Shown here in pieces: positions 49,402 through 57,252 of a DNA stretch of 64,000 nt. The notes beneath the pieces are model-generated. The model had not been told where the DNA came from, ran no database searches, and worked only from the letters and a program-made list of their open reading frames with translations. The stretch is from Picochlorum sp. 'celeri' (Eukaryota > Chlorophyta > Trebouxiophyceae). Location: the NCBI GenBank assembly GCA_010909725.1, contig JAACMV010000016.1, positions 496,001-560,000 on the forward strand. The letters are read 5' to 3'. Position 1 is the first letter of the stretch; every line of letters starts with the position of its first letter. The translations under genes and the position numbers were made by a program.

Positions 49402-49670
49402 TAGTATTTTTCACTATAAACAATTCCTAGCCATAGAAAATCACAAAAGTACAACCAAGTGGATGTTATTTACATGGGTTTGATTTTGTTTCAAATCCTT
49501 CAACAAGTATACCGCCTTCCATGATGATTGTTACACCACGAATACGACTTTTATGGGCTCGTAAATAATTATTACACTGTAATAATAAATTCTACGCTAT
49601 GGAAGAAGAAGAATAACCAGACGATTGAGAAGGTTTTGTCGTCGTATTATTCCATAAATAGATACATATC
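49402..49670. other. Spacer between SEC3 and NAA38 genes
   Basis: It contains the SEC3 promoter and the NAA38 3' region. A 9-bp inverted repeat, attattaca-c-tgtaataat (49568-49586), places a TGTAA on both strands. Only the minus-strand copy would serve a gene here (NAA38, 124 nt after its stop). Nothing else was recognised. Confidence 0.4.
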
Positions 49671-49699
49671 AAAAAATGCCAATTGAGTTGGCATTTTTT
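49671..49699 (-). repeat. Perfect 12-bp stem-loop directly after the NAA38 stop
   Basis: AAAAAATGCCAA (49671-49682) and TTGGCATTTTTT (49688-49699) form a perfect 12-bp stem around a 5-nt loop, beginning at the base after the NAA38 stop codon. It looks like a factor-independent terminator but lies in a nuclear gene, where a 3' UTR hairpin is more plausible. Confidence 0.6.
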
Positions 49700-49984
49700 T
49701 TATACAACAAGCCGGCGTATCGATTCCTCATCTTCAGTACCACGACAGACTTCCACCTCGACACGACCCTGCTGTGCATACGGCACCAATATCTGACCCA
49801 ATCCCTTCTCCAGTCTCTGCCCATCCTGCTCCAGACGCTCTACTGCATTGTACAGAATAATATTCCCCTGCTTATCCATACAGATGAAATCTCCTACTAC
49901 GATACGCCCATCTATCACTGTGATGACGAGTCTCTTGTTCAAAAGCACTGCATGCGTGTCCATGTCTCCATCTATAGATGGCAT
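49700..49984 (-). CDS. NAA38: LSM-domain protein, NAA38/LSMD1-like
   Basis: This 94-residue protein is a divergent Sm-like fold. NAA38 is the auxiliary subunit of the NatC N-terminal acetyltransferase, with NAA30 and NAA35. The Sm1 motif is LLNKRLVITVIDGRIVVGDF followed by ICMDKQGNIILYNA, and Sm2 is GLGQILVPYAQQGRVEV. The I-L-V-P at the Sm2 start matches LSMD1/NAA38 better than canonical spliceosomal LSm proteins, which have I-R-G-x-x-V. The last 14 residues are a short charged tail. Single exon from a clear ATG. The stop codon is followed at once by a perfect hairpin. Another LSm paralogue cannot be excluded. Confidence 0.8.
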   Translation of the reverse strand: MPSIDGDMDTHAVLLNKRLVITVIDGRIVVGDFICMDKQGNIILYNAVERLEQDGQRLEKGLGQILVPYAQQGRVEVEVCRGTEDEESIRRLVV

Positions 49985-50337
49985 ACTCTGGAAACTTGCT
50001 TTTTTTTGCCAGGAAAGTCTGCAGTCTGCTGCTGGTGAAAAAGGAAGAAAGCAATAGTCCGACTGCAGCGCCTTCTATGTTGCTACTCTATCCATATTGA
50101 TAAAAAATACTGTAAATACATTGATATCTGGGTGAATGAATGTGGACCTGTATGGATCTGTCTGAATAGTATTTTTAATGTTCTATATAGGGACATGTAT
50201 GGACAGATGTGTTTTTGTACGCTCGACTCATGCCGCTGGAACATTCGAATATTAATAATGAATATCAAATTGGTCGGTGGATTACGTAGAGGAGGGAGAA
50301 GACGAAGGGGAGAGAGAGAAGAAGGTGTGTCGATCGA
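49985..50337. promoter_or_regulatory. Divergent intergenic region, NAA38 and PRP5
   Basis: These 353 nt separate divergent starts. A TATATAGGG patch lies near 50185 and an A/G-rich leader (GGAGGGAGAAGACG) directly precedes the PRP5 ATG. No RNA gene or open frame of interest was seen. Confidence 0.4.
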
Positions 50338-53300
50338 ATGATGCAGAAGAAGAGGAAGAATACGCTGCAAACGTTGTCGTCGACGTCTGGGAGGCAGAGG
50401 GAGATGGAGCAATCTGGTGGAGGGGGAGAGGAGGATCATAGGAAGATGGAGAGGGAGAAGAAACGTCGACGGATGGATGCATGGAGACAGAGGCAACAGT
50501 TGAAGCAGAAGCAGCAGGAAGAGGAGGAGCGGCGGGCTGTGGAAGATGTGGAAGAGAAGCAGGGGACTGTAGAAGAGCAGTTAGAAGGAGGGAAAGAGGA
50601 TGATGGAAAGAAGAAGAAGGCGTGGACGTTGGAGGATGAGGACGGTTTTCAGTCGGATGAGGACGGTGGTGGGTTTAATTCCAAGGTGTTGTCATTAGAG
50701 GATGGGAAGCACTTGCCTCGGTTGGGGGAGTTGGGAGGGACGGTAAAGAAGGAAGAGGAAGATGGGTTTGATTCTTTGGTGGGGCGTGGCAGGGAGAAAA
50801 ACAAGGTGGAGAAGGAGGATGCGGTGGGTATAGCAGTGAGAATGACTGGTGAGGAGGGTTCAGACAAGGAGATTGATCCTTTGGATGCGTTCATGGAGCA
50901 AGAGGTGATGCCACAGGTCGTTGACGGTGCCGTAGATGAGAATAGGGAAGGAAGAGAAGACGAAGAGAAGGAGGAAGTGAAGGGGCGGCGACGACGGCGA
51001 AGGGAGGATTTTGATGAAGAATCGGAGGAGGAGGTGTTGGGCGAGAGTGGAGAGGAGATCGATGACGAGGAATGGGCGAGGCGTGTTCGTGCGGGAAAGC
51101 TTTCAAAAGGTGATAAGATGGGCGTTGTAGATCATAGTACAATGTCATATCCACCATTTAGAAGGAATTTTTATATTGAGGTTCCAGAGCTGCAGCGCAT
51201 GACGGATGAGCAGGTTGCCGAGTATAGGAAGACGTTGGATGGCATTAAAGTGCGCGGGAAACATGTTCCCAAGCCCATCAAATCGTGGATTCAAGCTGGT
51301 CTTAGCAGTCGGATTCTTGATGTATTGAAGAGGCATGAGTTTGAGTCACCCCTTCCAATCCAAGCTCAAGCTGTGCCCGTCATCATGGGTGGCAGGGATT
51401 GTATAGGTGTCGCGAAAACTGGTTCAGGTAAGACGCTGGCGTTTGTTCTTCCGATGCTCCGTCATGTAAAGGATCAGCCAGCGCTGAAAACTGGGGATGG
51501 TCCAATCGGGATTATCATGGCGCCAACGAGGGAACTTGTGACACAGATTGGGAAAGAGGTGAAGAGGTTTGCCAAGCCTTTAGGGATTCGCTGTACCTGT
51601 GTGTACGGTGGATCGGGTATTGCAGCTCAGATTTCAGAATTGAAACGTGGTACAGAGATTGTTGTGTGTACACCAGGAAGAATGATTGATATTCTAGCAT
51701 CTGGACCTGGAAAGATTACCAATCTTACCCGGGTCACTTTTCTCGTCATGGATGAGGCGGATAGGATGTTTGATATGGGCTTTGAGCCTCAAATTATGCG
51801 TATAGTGAACAATATTAGACCTGATAGACAGACTGTTCTGTTCTCTGCAACATTCCCGAGGAGTGTGGAAAGTCTTGCAAGAAAAGTGTTGACCAATCCT
51901 GTAGAAATTCAATTAGGAGGACGTTCTGTTGTGAACTCGGACATCACGCAGATTATAGAAATTAGGCCAGAAGAAGATCGTTTTCTAAGGCTGCTGCAGC
52001 TGTTAGGGGAGTGGTATGAGAAGGGGAAATTGTTGGTGTTTGTATCGTCACAGGACCGGTGTGATGGCCTGTTTCGAGATCTGCTGAAAGCTGGGTACCC
52101 ATGTTTGTCCCTTCATGGAGGAAAGGATCAATCTGATAGAGAGTCAACTATTTCCGACTTCAAATCCAGCGTGTGCAATGTTCTCATTGCCACATCTGTG
52201 GCGGCAAGAGGATTGGACGTGAAAGAACTTGTCCTGGTGGTCAACTATGACTGCCCGAATCACCATGAAGAATACGTACATCGTGTAGGTAGAACAGGGA
52301 GAGCCGGAAGAAAAGGTACTGCTGTGACATTCATCGCCCCTGATGAGGAGCAATATGCCCCTGACTTGGTCAAGGCTCTCAAGGAGAGTGGCGCCACCAT
52401 CCCCAAGGATTTGGCCACCATGGCCCAGCAGTTTATAACAAAGAGAAAAGCGGGGCTCGCAAAAGCACACGCTTCAGGGTTTGGTGGAAGTGGTTTCAAA
52501 TTTAGTAAGGAAGAGGAGGATATGGTGAAGGCACAGCGCAAGTCCACGGCAGCAAAGGAGTATGGCATCATTGAATCAAGTGATGAGGAGGATGAGGATC
52601 GGGTTGAGACTGTCGGCCCATCAACCGAAGTCGTGGCTCCACAGCCAACGATTGATCAACAAGAGGAAATGGTACGTTGTGTTGTATCCATACACATCCA
52701 CTTCAAATGTGCATCGTATTCATCCCGTTTGCGTCTGATGCAGAAAAAGTTTGATCCTGCGGTCCAAGCACAGATCAAAACCGCTCACGCTGTGGCGCAG
52801 AAACTCATGTCTGGCAGCAGTGCAGCAGTTCAACCACCAAAGCAGCAGCCTGTTGCACCTCCTCAGGAACAGCCATCATCTGGAGCAGCGTCAGCATCTG
52901 CACTTGCTGCAGCACGAGCAGCTGCGATGGCCGCTTCTAAAAGCCTCGCCCTCAAGCAGACTGCTCCATCAGGTCCAGCAAAAGACATCAAAGCAGCTGC
53001 CAAGGCCGCACTGGAAGCCATGGGAGCTGCTCCAACCACATCTCTTGCAGGAACTCAGGCAGCAGAAGAAACCTTTTACAAGGCAGAGTTGGAAATCAAC
53101 GACTTCCCTCAACACGCTCGCTGGAAAGTCACACATAGAGAGACTCTCCGAACACTATCCGAACAGTTTGCTGCGAGTGTTATCGTAAAGGGACGTTATG
53201 TTAAGCCTGGCACGCACATCCCTGCTGATCAGCGCAAGCTCTATCTTTTGATTGAGGGAGCCTCTCCAGACATTGTGAAAAAGGCCAAGAATGAAATCAA

Positions 53301-53361
53301 AAGAATCTTGGAGGAATCCACAGAAAAAGCATTTAGGAGAGAAGCTCCACAGCTCATGTAA
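50338..53361 (+). CDS. PRP5: DEAD-box RNA helicase PRP5/DDX46
   Basis: PRP5 remodels U2 snRNP during pre-spliceosome formation. Exons 50338-52671 and 52744-53361 (GTACGT donor, tgcag acceptor, phase 0) encode 983 residues. The 72-nt intron is open in frame, so an unspliced transcript would add 24 residues (1007). The N-terminal ~260 residues are highly charged (K/E/R/D). The helicase core has the Q motif FESPLPIQAQAVP, Walker A AKTGSGKT (about 360), PTRELVTQIG, DEAD in VMDEADRMFDMGFEPQ, SATFP, ARGLDVKELVLVVNYD and HRVGRTGRAGRKG. The C-terminal PRP5/DDX46 block (KAELEINDFPQHARWKVTHR; GRYVKPGT) is after the intron. Two ATGs at 50338 and 50341. Confidence 0.95.
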   Translation: MMQKKRKNTLQTLSSTSGRQREMEQSGGGGEEDHRKMEREKKRRRMDAWRQRQQLKQKQQEEEERRAVEDVEEKQGTVEEQLEGGKEDDGKKKKAWTLEDEDGFQSDEDGGGFNSKVLSLEDGKHLPRLGELGGTVKKEEEDGFDSLVGRGREKNKVEKEDAVGIAVRMTGEEGSDKEIDPLDAFMEQEVMPQVVDGAVDENREGREDEEKEEVKGRRRRRREDFDEESEEEVLGESGEEIDDEEWARRVRAGKLSKGDKMGVVDHSTMSYPPFRRNFYIEVPELQRMTDEQVAEYRKTLDGIKVRGKHVPKPIKSWIQAGLSSRILDVLKRHEFESPLPIQAQAVPVIMGGRDCIGVAKTGSGKTLAFVLPMLRHVKDQPALKTGDGPIGIIMAPTRELVTQIGKEVKRFAKPLGIRCTCVYGGSGIAAQISELKRGTEIVVCTPGRMIDILASGPGKITNLTRVTFLVMDEADRMFDMGFEPQIMRIVNNIRPDRQTVLFSATFPRSVESLARKVLTNPVEIQLGGRSVVNSDITQIIEIRPEEDRFLRLLQLLGEWYEKGKLLVFVSSQDRCDGLFRDLLKAGYPCLSLHGGKDQSDRESTISDFKSSVCNVLIATSVAARGLDVKELVLVVNYDCPNHHEEYVHRVGRTGRAGRKGTAVTFIAPDEEQYAPDLVKALKESGATIPKDLATMAQQFITKRKAGLAKAHASGFGGSGFKFSKEEEDMVKAQRKSTAAKEYGIIESSDEEDEDRVETVGPSTEVVAPQPTIDQQEEMVRCVVSIHIHFKCASYSSRLRLMQKKFDPAVQAQIKTAHAVAQKLMSGSSAAVQPPKQQPVAPPQEQPSSGAASASALAAARAAAMAASKSLALKQTAPSGPAKDIKAAAKAALEAMGAAPTTSLAGTQAAEETFYKAELEINDFPQHARWKVTHRETLRTLSEQFAASVIVKGRYVKPGTHIPADQRKLYLLIEGASPDIVKKAKNEIKRILEESTEKAFRREAPQLM

Positions 53362-53778
53362 TATATATATGGCCAACACACTCTTTCTCTAGGGTAGGAC
53401 AGTGGTAGGATATATAGTGTCATACATCACACCATGGGAGGAATCTTCCCGGTCGCCACATCTATTGTTGAAAAACACATTCATATAACCACAGGAGACC
53501 AAACAAAAAACACAGTCGAATTTGAATGATTTTTGCGCATCTATTTTCATCCCTGAAACACCCACCCATCAACCCTAGAAACCACCGAGCCTACCGGATA
53601 ACACCGGGCTCCTACCGTACACAGAATTATTATTCATAGGATGACCGCCCCCCCTGAAACACGAATGTATACCACCGATCCTCTCTTGGATGAACATAAT
53701 ATTTGTAAAAGAATTTATTTGATCTGCATGGCATTGAAATAGGACAAGGAGTGATACGAACGAGTGTGGTTATGTTCG
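53362..53778. other. Intergenic region between PRP5 and the three-RRM gene, with a hairpin and a short upstream frame
   Basis: These 417 nt contain an (AT)n patch at about 53362-53370, and a hairpin from GAGCC (about 53588) to GGCTC (about 53612) with an inner CGG/CCG. A 33-codon ATG frame at 53641-53742 ends 36 nt before the next gene's ATG and could be an upstream ORF. None matches a known RNA family by eye. Confidence 0.4.
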
Positions 53779-55089
53779 ATGGCGTCGCCGCAGAACATCG
53801 CACTTCTTTTACCTCATCCGAACCTATTTGTCAAGCCTTTACCACCTGGTTGTGATGAGCATATCCTGAAGCAGCACTTTGGGGTGTATGGAGAGATATG
53901 CAGTGTTCGAGTGTGCTCAGCGTCGTCCCAAGGCGCTGGTCTGCACTCGCACGCTTTTGTTCGCTTTACAAATACGCATTCTGCGTATTTAGCTTTGAAT
54001 GATCAACCAAGATCTAGCATATTAATGGGGCAGACGATGATTGTGAAATTGGCGGACGCAGATATGGCTCCAAAACTTCAGAGCGGGCAGAGTGAGTGTG
54101 AGTGGGTGTATATCAGAGGGTTACCATCGGGATTTCCAAATGACGAGATTGTAAAGACATTTTCGAACTTTGGATCTATTCTGGATATGAAATATTTTGC
54201 GAGCACTGCTCAGTATAAAGGAACTGGGGCTTTGATTCGGTATTCTTCTGTGGAGAATGCACGTCAGGCTATAACAGCCATGAATGATGCGGTGTTTCCT
54301 GGGTGTTTGCAGCCATTGGTGGTGCGATTTGCTGACAGTCCGGCAGAAAAGGCAGCAAAAATGAATAGGAAGGGGCTGAAGGGGAAGCATATGAAGAATG
54401 CGGTGATGCAGAATGATGCGGCGTTGCGTATGGCAATGATGCAGCTGCATGGTTCGTTGTCGACTCCATCCCCATTGGAATCGCATGGATCTGGGTCGTT
54501 ACCGATGTTGCCATCAGAAGGATCTGGATCATTACCGATAATGCAATCACAGGGATCTGGGCCATTACCAATAATGCAGTCCCATGGATCTGGGTCATTG
54601 TCAGATCCTCTGGCTGTGCTTCCACCGGCACCTCATGCGTCAGAGACCAACCTAGAGGCACTTGCAACGGAATTTGACAGAGTGTTGGAGGGTGTGACGA
54701 AAGGACAGCATCAGGGAACACGAGCCTTGCCATGGACATTGCAAGTGAAAAGTGTCCCCACGGAAGGGGGGAAATTATGGTTGTACGAAAAATTTGCTCC
54801 ATATGGAGCAATTCTTTCAGTCACCCTGACAGAATCTTCCGAGACATCTTCTGTTGGTCACGTCAGTTTCGTAGACTGTCCTTCTGCCGTTGCTGCCAAG
54901 GAAGCACTTCATGGCACGGATCAAGGAGAAGAGAGACCACTTGAGGTATTACTTGCATGGGAGACGATGAATAGTCAGCACCTCTCACCATATACTAACT
55001 TGGCAAATAGTAGCATTCTGAGCCCATTATCTTCGGGTTTGTCTGATTCTGTTGTTGACAATGTGTCTGGGCATACACAAGGTGACTGA
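53779..55089 (+). CDS. RNA-binding protein with three RRM domains (CELF/ELAV-like layout)
   Basis: From ATG 53779 this is 436 residues; the earlier GTG at 53764 is not needed. RRM1 (about 15-95; NLFVKPLPPGCDEHILKQHF, HAFVRFTN), RRM2 (about 110-195; VYIRGLPSGFPNDEIVKTF, GALIRYSS) and a C-terminal RRM3 (about 320-395; LQVKSVPTEGGKLWLYEKF, GHVSFVD) are arranged two-plus-one with a long linker, as in CELF/Bruno and ELAV-type proteins. The linker holds four 11-residue tandem units of the form S-x-G-S-G-(S/P)-L. Role in mRNA stability or translation is inferred from layout only. A 33-codon upstream frame may lie in the 5' leader. Single exon. Confidence 0.85.
   Translation: MASPQNIALLLPHPNLFVKPLPPGCDEHILKQHFGVYGEICSVRVCSASSQGAGLHSHAFVRFTNTHSAYLALNDQPRSSILMGQTMIVKLADADMAPKLQSGQSECEWVYIRGLPSGFPNDEIVKTFSNFGSILDMKYFASTAQYKGTGALIRYSSVENARQAITAMNDAVFPGCLQPLVVRFADSPAEKAAKMNRKGLKGKHMKNAVMQNDAALRMAMMQLHGSLSTPSPLESHGSGSLPMLPSEGSGSLPIMQSQGSGPLPIMQSHGSGSLSDPLAVLPPAPHASETNLEALATEFDRVLEGVTKGQHQGTRALPWTLQVKSVPTEGGKLWLYEKFAPYGAILSVTLTESSETSSVGHVSFVDCPSAVAAKEALHGTDQGEERPLEVLLAWETMNSQHLSPYTNLANSSILSPLSSGLSDSVVDNVSGHTQGD
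54481..54612 (+). repeat. Four 33-bp tandem repeats encoding an 11-residue Ser/Gly/Pro unit
   Basis: Units at 54481-54513, 54514-54546, 54547-54579 and 54580-54612 each begin TCN-x-GGATCTGG and encode forms of SHGSGSLPMLP. The last is least similar. The array is an in-frame minisatellite in the linker of the three-RRM protein. Confidence 0.85.
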
Positions 55090-55147
55090 GGATCCTTGCA
55101 TTTTGATTTTTATCCTGTACTATTCTGTTTTCTGTTTTTGACAGGCA

Positions 55148-55152
55148 TTACA
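55148..55152 (-). terminator. TGTAA poly(A) signal of the PP2C gene
   Basis: Minus-strand TGTAA lies 64 nt after the PP2C stop. The plus-strand signal of the convergent RRM gene is further downstream, so the two 3' UTRs overlap. Confidence 0.45.
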
Positions 55153-55185
55153 ATTGTATTGAAGCATTTATCTGTAGAGTTTTCG

Positions 55186-55190
55186 TGTAA
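55186..55190 (+). terminator. TGTAA poly(A) signal of the three-RRM gene
   Basis: Plus-strand TGTAA lies 96 nt after the RRM-gene stop and overlaps the region antisense to the PP2C 3' UTR. Confidence 0.5.
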
Positions 55191-55216
55191 TTGATGAGTG
55201 AAATACAAAAGTTTTA

Positions 55217-57037
55217 TCAAAAGAAACAAGCAACTACAACCGTAATATCATCCATCTTTCCTCCCACTCCAGGAGGCATGAATCTCTGCAGTATGGCGGG
55301 GGTCTCCAGCTTTTGCTTTTCATCAGCAAACGGCGATTCATATGCGGCATCGATAGAATGCTCTTCTGCCAACTGCACCAACCTTTGCGAAACATCCTCT
55401 GCAACAAGCTGCCACCCAGCATCCCCATGGCAACCATCCCCTGCAGCAATCCCTGCAGCAATAGCCTCCTCCATCTCTTCATCCCATATATTATCCCAGA
55501 ACCCATCCGACCCTAGCACAGCTATATCCCCGGCCTGAATATCAAAATTATACTCGAGAGCATCGTGTGGCAGATTTGCCCGATTGAACGAAGGACTTGA
55601 CAACTGGAACGGTTGGTTCCACGCATGCTCTTGAATATCTGTGCTGTAGAGCACTTTTCCATTACGCAATAGCCGCATGCTGCAATCTCCTAAAGAAACT
55701 ACATCTAAATTCGAATCCACATATTTTGCAAGGATAATGGTACAACTCCCAGGAACATCTGTCTCAGAGAATGCCTTTTCCAAAATCTGCCTCGCATTCC
55801 TATTCCCTTGTGCAAAAGCCTCACACTTGGCAATCAATTCTCTCGAATACTCTGCTGGATCGATTCCAGAAGTCGCCCATCCACCAACGCCATCAGCAAT
55901 ACCAAACACCATCAGATCATTATCTGCAAAGAAGGCATCCTCCCCTCCAGTCTCTGCCTTGTGTGCATGCGGCTCTGTAGCTCCTGCAACCGCAACTCGA
56001 ACTGCTCCTACTCCATTATTATCTTTTTCACTCTCACGACTACCTTGATCGCACATCTCATCCAGCGAATCTGAATTCCTCGAGCTCATCTGCCGTTCCA
56101 CCTGTTCCAACAACTTACTCTGTACAGACCTATTGAACAACAACGACCGATACGTCCTTTTCTCTTCATCCGAACAATATCGGGCATATAATGCAAACTC
56201 TTCCCATTCCATCCCATCCTCCAGCATCATCTTATCCAGCTCTTCCAAAGCCTCTGCAGGCAACACCGTCTCCTGCAAAGACTCTTTCAGCTCACTCAAC
56301 TGCGCGTCCATACTGGTAATCAATGTTCTCAGATTCACTTCTAATTCTATCAAATCATCCGACGACATGGTATCCGTCTCATCAACCTCTGCCCCCGTCT
56401 CAGCTGCCAGCAACAGTGGGGCCATGGCGGAAATAGTTCTATCATCCATGGATGACATACTTTCCTCGCTCACATCACGGCGAACCGATGAGTCCCTTCG
56501 TCGTACCATGACTTTATATATTCGATATACTAATGAACCAGTGGCGACCGCAAGCGTCGCCATACCCACCATGAACACTGTCCACTGCGTCCTTGTCTGC
56601 TGTGCCCCACCAAGACTCTGATTCGCAACCGTCGCCGCATGAAAATTCGCCTCGACATCTTCCCGACGACGACGATGCAATGTACAGACAGGCTTGAGCA
56701 CCGTATCAGTCCACCCCGCCGTATCCTGCCGCTCCAATGCTTTTTCTCCACCCTTTTGGTTCTTGACTTTTGCCGAAGCAACGACGACACCCTTCCGTCC
56801 AGCCCACACCCCAACAGATCTTTTTATAATTCGTAAAAACACTCTATTTCTATTTACATGGGAAATTGGTATTCCTTGGAACGCGTAGAGCCTCATACGA
56901 GACGATGTGGCCAATTGGCCCGACACCAAATACCTCTGTGGAGAGGGGGACTGGCGCAGGCCCACGAACATTGTATGCATATTTTCCAGTGGATAAAAAA
57001 ATAAGAGAGAGAGAAACCTGTGTGTCGAGAGAGGCAT
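55217..57037 (-). CDS. PP2C-type phosphatase of the PBCP/PPTC7 group, membrane-anchored
   Basis: A single exon of 606 residues. The N-terminal ~110 residues are Arg/Lys/Ser-rich and transit-like. A membrane span lies at about 155-175 (WTVFMVGMATLAVATGSLVY), then an acidic helical region. The PP2C/SpoIIE-type domain is at about 345-606: HKAETGGEDAFF, IADGVGGWATSGIDPAEYS, IILAKYVDSNLDVVSLGDCSMRLL, GDIAVLGSDGFWDNI and GKMDDITVVVA, with metal-binding Asp in ADG, GSDG and the final MDD. The HKAETGGEDAFF block resembles both PBCP (PSII core phosphatase, the antagonist of STN8) and mitochondrial PPTC7, so the target is open. Start at ATG 57037, with in-frame ATGs soon after. Confidence 0.85.
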   Translation of the reverse strand: MPLSTHRFLSLLFFYPLENMHTMFVGLRQSPSPQRYLVSGQLATSSRMRLYAFQGIPISHVNRNRVFLRIIKRSVGVWAGRKGVVVASAKVKNQKGGEKALERQDTAGWTDTVLKPVCTLHRRRREDVEANFHAATVANQSLGGAQQTRTQWTVFMVGMATLAVATGSLVYRIYKVMVRRRDSSVRRDVSEESMSSMDDRTISAMAPLLLAAETGAEVDETDTMSSDDLIELEVNLRTLITSMDAQLSELKESLQETVLPAEALEELDKMMLEDGMEWEEFALYARYCSDEEKRTYRSLLFNRSVQSKLLEQVERQMSSRNSDSLDEMCDQGSRESEKDNNGVGAVRVAVAGATEPHAHKAETGGEDAFFADNDLMVFGIADGVGGWATSGIDPAEYSRELIAKCEAFAQGNRNARQILEKAFSETDVPGSCTIILAKYVDSNLDVVSLGDCSMRLLRNGKVLYSTDIQEHAWNQPFQLSSPSFNRANLPHDALEYNFDIQAGDIAVLGSDGFWDNIWDEEMEEAIAAGIAAGDGCHGDAGWQLVAEDVSQRLVQLAEEHSIDAAYESPFADEKQKLETPAILQRFMPPGVGGKMDDITVVVACFF

Positions 57038-57252
57038 GCATGATCACGAGATGCATGAAATTCTCCGTAATAGAACAGAATAAAAAAGAAAGAAAACCGA
57101 ATATTCCATTCCCATATGACGCAGCCATGTCCCCTAGTACTGGTATATTACTAATTCAAATGTATTTTTACAGTTATTAGGTGAAGGAATAGGGTGGTGG
57201 AGTTGGAATTTCCCTAGGGTAGAACATTCCTTTCCATGAAGGTCGAGTGGCC

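Noticed and set aside
49671..49699. Hairpin as a bacterial-type terminator or evidence of organellar or prokaryotic DNA
   Set aside because: The flanking genes are nuclear with spliceosomal introns. The hairpin is kept only as a structural observation.
18097..57037. STN-type kinase, PsbX and PBCP-like phosphatase as one functional gene cluster
   Set aside because: They are spread over about 39 kb among unrelated housekeeping genes, on mixed strands, with no shared regulatory motif seen.
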